Positions 1 to 10,206 of a stretch of DNA of 64,000 nt are shown here, one piece after another. Under the pieces are notes generated by a model. It was not told the DNA's origin. It saw nothing but the letters and a program-made list of their open reading frames with translations, and did no database searches. Position numbers and translations under genes: made by a program. This stretch comes from Monocercomonoides exilis. Its lineage: Eukaryota > Preaxostyla > Oxymonadida > Polymastigidae. Each line of letters starts with the position of its first letter. The first letter of the stretch is position 1. The stretch covers positions 1,800,501 to 1,864,500 of the forward strand of contig LSRY02000006.1 in assembly GCA_001643675.2 (NCBI GenBank), in the 5' to 3' direction.

Positions 1-383
1 ATCACCCACATTGACATATTATTTTATTCAACAGTTGCATGATCATTTTTGAAATTATATATTCTAATCAGTGAAGGTGTAATTTTCTCTTTGATAATAA
101 TATGCAAAACAATTTTCAAAAAAGTATCATTTGCTTTCAAAATCTCATCTTTCGAATGTTTGTTGCTGTGGAAAGACAGAGAACATCATTTCTGATAATA
201 ATGAAAAAACATTCGATTCATTTGGAAGGATTCACAAAAATTGTTAATTCGAAAATTCTGATAAGTAAAATATTAAATCAAAAATAATCACATGTTTTAA
301 TGTTTATAATCGTGATTATTTTTGAAATCGAAACATTTTTCGGTGTGTTGATTGTAAAGTATATTTATTGTCGTAGAACATAT

Positions 384-650
384 GGGGAAAAATATTTTTC
401 TTCAGGCATTTTCATTGAAAAATAACGCACTATTGATTGACTTTTTGAGATCAAAAACACAATAAAAATGGGTCCATTTTTTGACATTCGTGAAATGACA
501 CAATAGCTTATAATTTGATTTCAATGATGCCTGTTTAAGGATTTGAAAATCAAATATTTTTTGAATTCTGAGAAAGCGAAATAAAGTTATGAGTGAAGCA
601 ATTTTTCAAAGCTTTATGAAAAAAAAGCTCAATAGACTGAATTTATCCCC
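384..650 (-). mobile_element. GGGGA MITE, copy 1
   Basis: This is a 267 bp non-autonomous DNA element. It begins GGGGAAAAATAT and ends in the inverted counterpart ATCCCC, flanked on both sides by ATAT (380-383 and 651-654), read as a 4-bp target site duplication. Its interior aligns in reverse orientation with the copies at 1099-1367 and 8219-8486; shared blocks include the stretch reading AAAATTGCTTCACTCATAAC on the minus strand. No ORF is present. A family assignment is not possible from the ends alone. Confidence 0.75.
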
Positions 651-1098
651 ATATGTTTATCATTGAAATGAGAAATTCATTTCAATTGTCTCAAAAATTA
701 ATGATTGATTTTTATGAAAGATAGAGCTGTTTTTGATTAGAAGAGACACTTTCAAGTGATTAAAAATATCATTCAAAACGAAATAGTTTGACCGAAATAT
801 TTGACAGAAAAAATATGGTTTCAAAAATATACAAAAAGTATTTTTAAATTTCAAAATTTGCAAGCACTTAAAATGTTAAAAAGAAATTCAAAAATGCATG
901 GTCCAAATGAAAATTTTGAGGTCTGTAATACTTTTTGAAATCATATTTTAATATTCAAAATTTTCTGCTCAAAAATGTCCCTTGATTATCAACGAAATGA
1001 ACAATGAAAAGTTAAAAGGCTTATTGAAAACATTTTCATCTTTTATTTGATAAAAACATTTGATTTTCAAACAGTTGGGATTGTTTTTTTAATCATAT

Positions 1099-1367
1099 GG
1101 GGGAAAATTCGGACTTTCAAGCTTTTTATGCACAAAGCATAAAAAAATTGTTTTCCTAATAACATTATCAAACTTAATCAGATTTCCATATGAATTTGAT
1201 TTTCATATCCGGTATCATGCATCATTGATGAAATAACAAAATGTTTTGTGACCTCACATGTTTTTCAAAAAATGAACCCATTTTTTAAAATTTTTTTGAT
1301 AACAAAAAAGTTCATTTAAAGTGCATAATTTTTCAATGAAAATGCTTGAAGTCAAATATTTTGTCCC
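1099..1367 (+). mobile_element. GGGGA MITE, copy 2
   Basis: This 269 bp copy is in the same orientation as the copy at 8219. It starts GGGGGAAAATTC and ends TTTTGTCCC, with ATAT on each side (1095-1098 and 1368-1371). The block GACTTTCAAGCTTTTTATGC close to the left end is shared with the copy at 8219. It is more diverged at its right end than the other copies, so it may be older. Confidence 0.72.
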
Positions 1368-1839
1368 ATATTTTCTCAAACATTATTTTCGATTCGAAAA
1401 TTTTCCTCGAATAAAAGTGAATGAGCACTGAAAAGTGAAGAGACATATTCAAGAGATAGTCAAATTTATATCAGCTCATACATTTGTTTAAAAAATTGTT
1501 GAGATGTATTTTTCACATGAATTCAAAATCTCTTCCCGACTGCTAACAACCTTTGAAAAATCGATTCCCCGAAAAAAGTTATGATTTCAATAATAATTAC
1601 CCAGGTCAACATAAAATATGCGCTTTTCAAGACTTCTTGAATAGGCGAAAAAATCACTATGTTTCAATTAGATCCCATTGATTTGATAAATGAAAAAGTT
1701 TGAATAAGTAAAAAAAATATCACACATATACAAACTTCACTTTTTTTTAAAAAAAATTGTTAAGAATATGATAATATCCATTTATGTTTCAAATTGAATT
1801 TCAAAGTTTTTTATTTATTACACCAAAAATTATTCAACA

Positions 1840-2079
1840 TTGTCAAATTTTTTTTGAAAAGTTCCTTTTGTTTCATTTTCAAAAAATAAAAAATTTCATA
1901 TTTCGATCAAATTTCTATTTCCACTCACCAAATTTTGCAGTTATAAAAAAAATCTTGACAATGTTATTATTTCCATTTTTGTGAAGTTTCATGAGAGATA
2001 ACAGAAAATTAATTGAAATATGAAATTTTTATTTTCTTTAAATAATAAACAAAAGGAACTTTTCAAAAAAATTTTGACA
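1840..2079. repeat. Inverted repeat, ~65 bp arms
   Basis: The left arm (1840-1905) and right arm (2015-2079) are imperfect inverted copies of each other. Both contain GAAAAGTTCCTTTTGTTT or its complement and a stretch rich in AAATTTCATATTTC. About 110 bp lies between the arms. The right arm runs directly into the 21-bp tandem array at 2081. This may be a fold-back element or the end of a larger repeat. Confidence 0.6.
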
Positions 2080-2080
2080 C

Positions 2081-2164
2081 ATCGAAAAACTTTAATACAA
2101 AATCGAAAAAGTTTAAAACAACATCGAAAAACTTTTATTCAACATCGAAAATTATTTATACTCA
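2081..2164 (+). repeat. 21-bp tandem repeat, 4 units
   Basis: The core ATCGAAAA recurs at 2081, 2102, 2123 and 2144, a period of exactly 21 bp. The unit is approximately ATCGAAAAACTTTTATTCAAC. A related array with the same 21-bp period lies in the opposite orientation at 9759-9830. Confidence 0.8.
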
Positions 2165-3109
2165 TAAAATATGAAAAAAATTTAAAAATTCATAATCATG
2201 TTAGTTTCTTTTTTTTACAGAAAATGATCCGAGAAATTTATCAAATTCAATTAGAAAAAAGTTTTTTTCATGTATTTGTGTTGTTTGATTGTGTTCAACA
2301 ACGTGAATAAGAAAAAATTCATAATTTATTAACTCTTCACATGTGCCAATGAGACAGAAAGTAATCTTACAAAAAATAAAAACCACAGGATGGTTATTCA
2401 TACTGTTTTACGCACAAAAAGACAAAAATCAATCTTATCTGTTTGAAAAGAAATGGTTTAAATTTCAATTATTAGACCAATTTTAGTTAGAATAAATAAA
2501 TTGAAATAAATTTACTCAATTTCAACTACCTTCAACTTATCCAAATTTGCTTAATCTAATTCGAATTCCCTTCAACTTTTTTATGGAAAAAAGGGCAATT
2601 TTATGATCAACACATAATGATCGCAAGTTTTTGCTTTTGTTCATTTTTCACTTACTTTGATGAAAACTGAACAAAAGATTATGGCTCATCATTAAAAAGA
2701 AATGCGTATGATCAATTTATAAAAAATTTTGAGTTTTTTCGGTCAATTTTTCTTTAATGTGACTTTTTTTATTATTGATGTATTCTCTTTCACATGCACA
2801 AGCTTTGCATATTGTAATATGTTTCGGATATTCCATTTTAGCTTTTAACGAGATTTAAATTGTATTTTCTTAAAATTTTTTAACTTTTTGCAATATTTTC
2901 ATTTCAACTTCAATTTTAATTGGCTTTGAAATAACAAAGAAGGAAAATGAAGTTTAAGTTTAAAATTTTTTGCTGAAAAATAAAACAAAAGAAAAAATCT
3001 AATAATTCTAATAATTCTTTTTCCAATTTTTTTGAAAAGAGAGAAATGAGAGAGAAAAAAGGTGAAAGTTTATTAAGATTAATGATAATGATGAAAATGG
3101 CATTCATTT

Positions 3110-3446
3110 GGTTAGTTAAATATTGTGATTGTTATTTTGTTTGACTTTGATTTTCATTTGCTGAGAAAGAAGAAGATCGTGTACGATATTAGTTTGAATC
3201 CGAAGATGGAGAAGAATTTGATTGTCGAGAAAATATATGATGAGTTGAAATAAATTGCAAAGATGAAATTTGAGTATTTGACAGTGGTAGAGTAGTAATT
3301 GTCGTTTCATTCAGTGAAGCTTGAGAAGAATATTGTGTATTTATTAGGGGCAAGGGGTATTACGATAAATATTGATCAGATGAAGTCGACTTCCGCAGAC
3401 GAGTGATTCCCATTGATCTGGAAGGAACCAAGAAAAAGGGCAACTT
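3110..3446 (-). pseudogene. Ser/Thr/Gln-rich coding relic
   Basis: One minus-strand frame stays coding-like through the stretch. Its composition (Ser, Thr, Gln, Asn, with repeated NTQ and SSS-type runs) resembles the disordered parts of the intact proteins further right. It is interrupted only by three in-frame TAA codons (3362-3360, 3191-3189, 3134-3132), with no frameshift. No start codon or domain is recognisable. It is either a fragment of a decayed gene or one exon of an unresolved gene. The three TAA codons all sit where a CAA (Gln) would fit. Confidence 0.4.
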
Positions 3447-3915
3447 CTAGTATGGGTGAAAATTTTTGAAAAATTACTTTTTTTTAGCCTGATCTGTCCC
3501 ACATTAAATCCAAGACATATTTTTGTTAACCGTAATTATTTCTTTTTCCATTTACTCATTCATTTTTTTCAAACTTAAGCATTTGATTCCTTCCTTTTTA
3601 AAATTTTTATCATTGACATAATCTTTATAGAACAATAATTGAAGTTTATTTGTTATTTTTGTTGTTATAAAACTGCAACACATTCAACTTGAATTTTTTT
3701 TGTAACATTTTTGACAAAATGAATTTCACATATCAATTGTTTGAATTATAAAAATCATTATCTATCTAATCTCATTATGCAAATTTTTAATTTAATAAAT
3801 GTTTTATATACGTTAATTTTCAAATTTTTAAAAAAATCAGTTTTTCGACTTTAACACTTTTTTTGAATCCAAAAATACACGACAATAATTTTGATAGAAC
3901 TTGTTTGTATTTTGA

Positions 3916-3953
<38 letters not shown>

Positions 3954-4113
3954 AATTGAAGATTTTTGTGCATTTAAGCAAAAACAAAAAAGTATTAATA
4001 AATGATATGTAGAGTTCTTATTTATCTTTGAGATAATTAATGAAAAGAAAGTGAAAATGAATTATTTGTTTTTCCTTTTCTTATCTTCATATCACTATTG
4101 ACTCCTTCGTTTT
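3447..4113. other. Intergenic, contains a poly(A) tract
   Basis: No coding signal can be supported. The only marked structure is the uninterrupted A tract at 3917-3952. Confidence 0.5.
3917..3952 (+). repeat. A36 homopolymer
   Basis: Thirty-six consecutive A residues. The tract could be the tail of a retroposed sequence, but no convincing flanking duplication or recognisable upstream body was found. Confidence 0.9.
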
Positions 4114-5753
4114 TTATTCTTTCAACATCTTCTTCAATACATCCAGCTCATAGATCAGCTTTTTCATTGAAGGCGAATGAAGCGTAGATGCAGAGCTGAA
4201 CTCCCTGGAAGAACGAGGAGATGGTGGAAGAGCTGGGGTCGGGGAAATGTGGGCTGAGGCGGAATGTCCGGAAGCAGAAGGAGCAGAACGAGGAGGTGTA
4301 GTTGAAGAATGAGAAGAGGTTTTTAAAGAAAAACGTTCTGCTGAAAGAGGTTCGTACTGACGTTCAAATTTCGAAGCGAACGGGCAAACTGGAAGAGCAA
4401 CTTCTGGAAAAGGGCTGAATTATCTTGTTGCAGGAGAGGAAGATTCTGGAGCTGAGCTAGAAATGCTACTGAGATGTGAAGGAGATGCAGGATCAGTTGG
4501 TAGCAATGAACGAGAAAACTGGAATTTAGGATGAAGGGATTAGGAAAAAAAAGAGTCGGACGAAGCATGACGAGGTTGTTAGTGGGGACAGCGCTGGTTC
4601 TCAAGTGAGTTCGGTGTCGCAGTTTGCCATGTCTTTTTTGTCGGTTTCTGTGTGTGGTGGGAAGGTTCTGTCTTCAGCAAAATTGATCTTTTTCTTGGGT
4701 CCGTATGAAAAGTTCGAGGAGAAGTTCTCTGAGAGCATCGAAGATTGCTGCACTGTAAAGATTTGGCCAGACCAGAGTGGGAAGGAGCTTTCCATGAACG
4801 TTGAGAGCGGTGCAAGTGTTGCAGGAGAAGAAATTGCGGTAGGTGAGAAGGAGGCTGAAGTGAGGGAACAAGATATTTGATCAGCGAGAGATCAGAGAAG
4901 AACAGCGCTGTGGACAATAGTGGAGGCGGTTGTTAAATTGACTGTGAAGGAGGAGTGGATGTAATTATGAGGCAGAAGATGAACAAGACGGAGAAGGAAA
5001 CGAAGATGCTGATTGCTCAGTCACAGCGGATCTTCAGGAATGAGACGGGCTGTCTGTGTGCTGTCTGTCGTCGTTTGTGTCGTGCTGGAGGCGTGCCAGT
5101 GCGATCACTTCTTAACCATGCGCGTGATGCATCCAGATGTGTGCGATGCTTCCAACTGCAGATCTCTTCCATTCCTACCATGGAACAGCTCAGTTGTAAA
5201 GATGGTTAACCGGCGCTGGATGATCAGGTGCAGGTGCTTTCGGTTGTATCAGCGGGGGTGTCTGCGTGGGTAACGGCGTGGGTATCTGCAGGAACAGGTG
5301 TAGGTGCAGGGGCAGGACTGAAGCGGCTGGTGGAGGCGGTGCAGACGGTAGTGGGGAGGAAAGAAGGGTGGCATACGCTGTTCCAGACGGCGCAGCTGCA
5401 GGCGGTGCATGTGAAGCTGCAGCTGGGGAAGAACGAGATGGAAGTGGCGATCTGCTTTCGGGTGCTGCTTGTATACGTGAGGCAAGTGATGCAGTTTCAC
5501 GAGACAATTGCATTGAAGAGGGAAGAGAAGCCACATCTTTCTATGTATCACAATTATTTGCTTCTTTAGCGCAACATTTATAAGTTCTGAGTTCAATGGA
5601 GATGGCAATCAACAACATGCTGCTGTCCATTGAGTGTGCATTGGGCGTGATCGATCCTTCGATTTCACCGCCCACATCGTCAGCGGCGTTGTCATCCTCC
5701 TCCTCGTCGTCTTCTTTTTCTTCCTCTTTCTCTTCTTCTTCTTTTTCTTTCAT
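4114..5753 (-). pseudogene. Decayed Ser/Pro/Ala-rich gene
   Basis: A minus-strand coding relic, GC-richer than its surroundings. It begins at an ATG (5753) with an acidic Glu/Asp run. An Ala/Ser/Pro-rich stretch follows, and the end (reading down to TAA at 4116-4114) is a coiled-coil-like tail containing KKLIYELDVLKKMLKE. Disabling changes seen: in-frame TAG 5543-5541, TGA 5192-5190, TGA 4603-4601 and TAA 4422-4420, plus at least one frame change near a run of eight T residues about 4548-4555. The plus strand also has open frames here (for example 4605-4880 and 5228-5569), but composition and the coherent C-terminal end favour the minus strand. Function unknown. Confidence 0.45.
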
Positions 5754-6852
5754 TTATTCCTTTCTTTTGACTCATCTTCAAATATCCCTCTATATTATGT
5801 TTTCACTTTTCACTTTTTCTTCCATTTCACCAAAGTCGTCTCATTCAGTCAAATGATAATAAATATCTTCTTCTTCCCGTCAAATATCTTTTTCCTCTCA
5901 GCTTTTCGTTAAATTTCTTCTTCTGCCATATCATCAATTTTTGTTTCCCTCTTTTTTCGCTTTTAACAAGATTCATCGTTAATACATTCCAATGCCTTTA
6001 TAAAAACATCTTTCTTTCCTTTCTTTTGTATTATTCATTTGTTCTTTCCTCTATACGCCTTTCCAATTATTATACAATCTAAACCGGATATAATCACGTC
6101 GAATATAATCACATTCGTGTATAGTCACATTTTTCCATGCACCGACATTTTTGGTCTATTTTTCATTCATTTTCCATCGCATATAATCACAGGGCTGCAA
6201 ATATATAATCACATTTTTTATTATTATGGGTGATTTTTTCAATGAAAAATCGATTTGTTGATCAAAAATTCTAATTTTTCGCTTTTTCAAATATGTGCTC
6301 AAATAAGTTTAAATGATGTGTATTAATGTTAAAAATTAATTTCGGAAGAGAAAAATGAGTTTTAATAAAAATTTTTCAAAAATGAAAATCATGACACAAA
6401 ATAAATAAATAAATAAAATAATTTTTATTTTTTTCTGTGTAAAGTCACATCGTGTATAATCACAATCGGATATAGTCACAAAAAGTTGTACAAAAACCGA
6501 TGTGATTATATCCGGTTTAGACTGTATCCTGACTTCTTTAGTCAATCTTATGCGCACTCTTTCCATATTCCTTGTTCAACCATTGTCATTAAACATCCTT
6601 GCAAAATCTTAATAACATAAAAAAAGCAATGAATGAAAAGTTGCATATTCAAAAATATCTCCATGCCTTTTTTCACCGATTGTTCTTTATTGACTTTCTT
6701 CTTTTTTTCTTTCCCAAATATTGCTTTTTTCGAAAAACAAATCCCATCTGTCCCGTCTTCGCTTCGTTTTCGCTCCAGGAAAAAAAAATCCAAAACCTTG
6801 TACGCAGTTCTGCTTGCAATTTAGAAAATTCACAAATTCCATTCAAAAAAAA
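5754..6852. other. Intergenic around a pogo-like MITE
   Basis: No gene is supported. The 450 bp inverted-repeat element at 6075-6524 occupies the centre; pyrimidine-rich low-complexity sequence lies to its left. Confidence 0.5.
6075..6524. mobile_element. pogo/Tc1-like MITE, 450 bp
   Basis: The terminal inverted repeats are 27 bp with two mismatches. Left end 6075-6101 starts CAATCTAAACCGGATATAAT; the right end (6498-6524, read on the minus strand) starts CAGTCTAAACCGGATATAAT. Both ends are flanked by TA (6073-6074, 6525-6526), the target duplication of the Tc1/mariner/pogo superfamily, and pogo-like ends commonly start CAGT. Inside both ends are further copies of the motif TATAATCACA/TATAGTCACA, probably subterminal repeats bound by the transposase. 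There is no transposase ORF, so it is non-autonomous. Confidence 0.8.
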
Positions 6853-7053
6853 CTAACGAGGAAGAAGAGGAGGAGGAAGTGTAAGTTGTCGAATTGACAG
6901 ATGAAGTGAAAGTTGCAGAACACGTTGAAGGTGGTGACCAGGATGAATGTAATGAAGCTTAAGAAGAAAAAGAAGAGACGAGATTGTTGTAGTACTATTT
7001 GCAGAAGAGTCAAATTCAACACAGCGAAGTTTATTGACATGCTTTGGTAACAA
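6853..7053 (-). pseudogene. Ser/Thr-rich coding relic
   Basis: A minus-strand stretch with coding-like composition that shifts frame part way: one frame is Ser/Thr-rich near 7000 and a second is Ser/Thr-rich near 6870. No start, domain or family is recognisable. It fits the other decayed Ser-rich relics in the left part of the window. Confidence 0.25.
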
Positions 7054-7692
7054 AAAAAATAACTGAAGTTAATATAAAAATAAATCAGTATCCAGTATAG
7101 CCTTTTAATCTTTTGTTGCCCATACAAATTGCAAAGAAGAAAATGCAATTGCCATTCTTTTTAATAAAGGTGAATTGGAATAATTGAAATGAAAGAATTT
7201 TTTGCAGAATACGTTTCTGGCTGAAACATTTAATAAATGTTAAATATCTTTGAATGAATAAGCTTTTATTCGACACGATTGTTGGATAGCATTTATTTCC
7301 TACGCAATTCGAACTTAGAAAAATTACAGAATTGAACAAACGTAAATTTTGTGCTAACATGCAGATTGTTCGATATGAAATCTCATGTTTAAATGAAACT
7401 CAAAATATCTTGATTTGAAAAGTGTTCTTTTCTCAAAGCAAATAAATGCAAGTTGAGAAAAAACTGATATATTTTGATCGTTTGCATTTTTTTAATTTTT
7501 GGTAATTTCTTTTCCAGGGGGAAAAAATTCACTTTTGATGAAAAACGAAGTTTACTGTTAATTTAAATAATTTTCAACGAACTTCACTAACTATAATGGT
7601 TTTATTTTTTTGATCTGTTGTGATTTTTCAAAAATTATCACCCAGTATCATCGTTTGTTTTTTCATTTTCTTTCAACTTATCTTCATTTTTT
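7054..7692. other. Intergenic, nothing firm
   Basis: One minus-strand open frame (7085-7360) exists, but nothing about it is convincing and no repeat was identified. Confidence 0.4.
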
Positions 7693-9351
7693 TCAGAATC
7701 GTTGAAATTCACACTTTTTCTTTTTTCTTTTTCTTTTTCTTTTTTTTTCCTCAGAAGTTAATTCATCATCTATTTCTATTTCTTCTCTTTCTTCTAATTC
7801 CAATAATGAATGTTTATGTTTTTTCTCTTGATCTGAGTGCTTTGAAAACCGTTCGCAGTGTAGATCGTCTGATTCTGTTGATTCTTCTAAAAATGATAAA
7901 TAATGGAAATATGAAAGTGAAAAAATGTTCTTTTCATGCTCAAAAGAACAATATGGGTGCAAAAACAAAAACAAACCAATTCTTTGGATTGACTTTGAAT
8001 ATTCAAAAGTTGAATTCTCATTTGCAAGATTAAGTTTTTTTCTTTGTCTTTCTATATACAGCTCGTTCGCTTCCTTTTTCGCTTCATTTTATTGATAAAA
8101 TTGAGTGTGAAGTTCGTATATAATCAACTCGTTTGCTTCGCAATCTGATTTCGTAAAAGGATTATGTAAATTGTGAAAATTGGTTAAACAAACTGAAACA
8201 ATAAAAAAATCTTCAACTGGGGAAAAATATGGACTTTCAAGCTTTTTATGCACAAAGCATGAAAAAATTGCTTCACTCATAACTTTTGATCGCTTTCTCA
8301 GATTTCAAAATAAATTTGATTTTCATATCTTTTAGCAGGCATCATTGTTATCAAAACAGAAAGAAAAGTGACATTTCACGAATGTCAAATAATGCATACA
8401 TTTTTATTATGTTTTTTGATCTCAAAAAGTCAATGAATAGTGCATATTTTTTCAATGAAAATTCATGAAGTGAAATATTTTTCCCCAACTGTTTTAATAT
8501 CCATCGGCCAATTTCTTCTGAACACAGTAAATAAAGTCTTTAATCGTCCAGAAAACCTTTCCACAACAACGCTGTGCTTCGATAGATATGGTGTTCCATG
8601 TGGTTTTATAATAATAGCTCCCAGTTCTGCTTTTGCTCCAATATAGGCTGAGTCTGACATGATTTTTGAACGTTTTAGATGTTGAAAAAAGTTAGGATAG
8701 TGATTTTTGAAAATTTCATAGTCATGAACGCTTCCTGGGTAGAAATCGCTGATTGTGCTGGCTAATCCGTTCTTTGGAATGACTCCAATTTCAACTTTAA
8801 CACAGAAAGAATGATGTTTTCCACTAAAAAAATTCATTCCATCTGCCAATTTCCCACTTGGCCTGTTAATAGGCACAATTGTACAATCCATAATCAGACC
8901 AACCTCTTGCAACTCTTTAATTCTATCTTTACGAAAAATCAAAAGTAAACTTACAAGTGTATCTTTTATGTTTCCAACAATGCTGTAAGATAACTGCGTT
9001 ACTGAGCTATGCGATTTGTAAAATGGATAAGTCAAAAGTTATGTCATTGATGTTGAGTCCAAATGAAGGAAATTGAGTAAAATAAAAAGTTGTTCGCCAA
9101 TATTTTGAATTGCCTTTTGCTTTCCACGATGTTGAGGTAATTCGTAATCAAGAAGAAGAAGAAACATATCAAATTCTGTTCTTGTGAAACCTGTCAAGCG
9201 GAAAAATCCGTGAATGGGATCTTCGCTTTTTTGACAAGCTTTTTCTATAAAGAAAATTTTTTTTCTCTTCCGGAGTTACTGGCGTATGCGTTGGAAGCGT
9301 TATTCTTTTTTCTGCACGCTCAAGAACCTCCAAAAAATTCAATCGTTCCAT
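7693..9351 (-). pseudogene. DDE (Harbinger/HARBI1-type) transposase, broken
   Basis: This is a transposase of the DDE_Tnp_4 type. The catalytic residues are visible in order: D in MDCTI (about 8888), the conserved GSVHDYEIF block, D in SDSAYIGA (about 8650) and E in VVERFSGRLK (about 8560). Upstream, the typical lead-in TGFTRTEFDMFLLLL precedes them. Breaks: a one-base frameshift at about 9195, an in-frame TAA at 9041-9039, and a 268 bp MITE inserted at 8219-8486. On the far side of the MITE the same frame resumes (EDFFIVSVCLTNFHN), so the insertion is an exact interruption. Beyond a further TAA (8091-8089) the frame continues into a charged, Lys/Glu-rich tail with a GT-AG intron (7976-7887), ending in TGA at 7693. 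No terminal inverted repeats of the original element were identified. Confidence 0.75.
8219..8486 (+). mobile_element. GGGGA MITE, copy 3
   Basis: This 268 bp copy is flanked by AACT on both sides (8215-8218 and 8487-8490). It starts GGGGAAAAATAT and ends ATATTTTTCCCC, giving 12-bp perfect inverted ends. It sits inside the transposase pseudogene, whose frame stops within the MITE on one side (TGA at 8465-8463) and resumes on the other. Confidence 0.85.
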
Positions 9352-10206
9352 GCCAAATATTTATTTGCAAATTTTCAATTGATCTTACACCATTTTTTGT
9401 TCAATCAACTTTATGATCGACAAACCAGTATTTGAAGTTTTAAAATTGATTGAGTCATTTTGAAAAAGAATTTTTTTTATCGCATTTTTATCAAACTTAA
9501 TTCTATTTTGTTCCACTTTTTCTTTTTGAAAAAATATATTTAAAATAGGTCTATTAAATTTGAAATTGATAAAATATATCATTTTCAATTTTCAAAATGA
9601 GAGAAAGATCCATGAACATCAGTCGTTATCATTGAAAACAGAAGTTTGAAATGAAAGAAAAACATTTCCAATAAATTAACATTTGTAATTATCAACATTT
9701 GTGTCAATGAAATTTCCTTGGTTTAAACTTGAATTGATACTCTGAACTAATAAACAGTTTTTTCGATTTGGAATTAAATATTTTCGATTTCGAATAAAAC
9801 TTTTTCGATGTTGAATAAATTTTGGTGTAAGCTCTTACAATCAGTCAACAAAATCTGCATTGCAAAATCTCATTAAAACATTTTTGTTATTGATAAATTT
9901 ATATAAGAATTATTTTTGTATCAGATCACCAAATGTGAAACAAATTACAAGATATCATGAAGATGTTGGAGTAACACGTTAATTGGAAGTTAATTTAGAT
10001 AATAATTTATAATAAACATGTTTAAATAAAATAATATTTTTTGGAGAATTGCGAAATCTTGCTCAAAAACGTAAAAAGAATATATTTAATTTCATTAAAA
10101 TTGCAGAAAGTGTCAATAAAGACATTTGAAAAATATATTAAAAATGGAAAATGATCAAGTTGTATAAATCCTCAACTGATAGTGTAAAACATTAGTTGTC
10201 AAAACA
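9352..10206. other. Intergenic, upstream of AdhE
   Basis: No gene is supported. The stretch contains the reverse-orientation 21-bp repeat array at 9759-9830 and ends in the AT-rich leader of the AdhE gene. No promoter element was identified with confidence. Confidence 0.5.
9759..9830 (-). repeat. 21-bp tandem repeat, 3 units, reverse orientation
   Basis: TTCGAT, the complement of ATCGAA, recurs at 9762, 9783 and 9804, a period of exactly 21 bp. Read on the minus strand the units match the array at 2081-2164. They are preceded by TTACACCAAAATTTATTCAAC, which also has a near-copy at about 1818-1840. Confidence 0.75.

Larger units (their letters stand above)
1..3109. other. AT-rich gene-free region
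   Basis: No gene can be supported here. The stretch is very AT-rich and every open frame is short and low in complexity. What it does hold is listed separately: two copies of a GGGGA-ended MITE, a large inverted repeat and a 21-bp tandem array. The frame of the relic at 3110-3446 stays open on the minus strand down to about 2916, but that last part does not look coding. Confidence 0.6.

Noticed and set aside
3340-3952. Retroposed copy ending in the A36 tract
   Set aside because: No convincing target duplication or recognisable source RNA was found upstream; a long A run alone is not enough.
4605-5569. Plus-strand genes opposite the relic at 4114-5753
   Set aside because: The frames are open but short, do not join through plausible splice sites and show no domain. 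The minus strand has a coherent N-terminus, body and C-terminal coiled coil.
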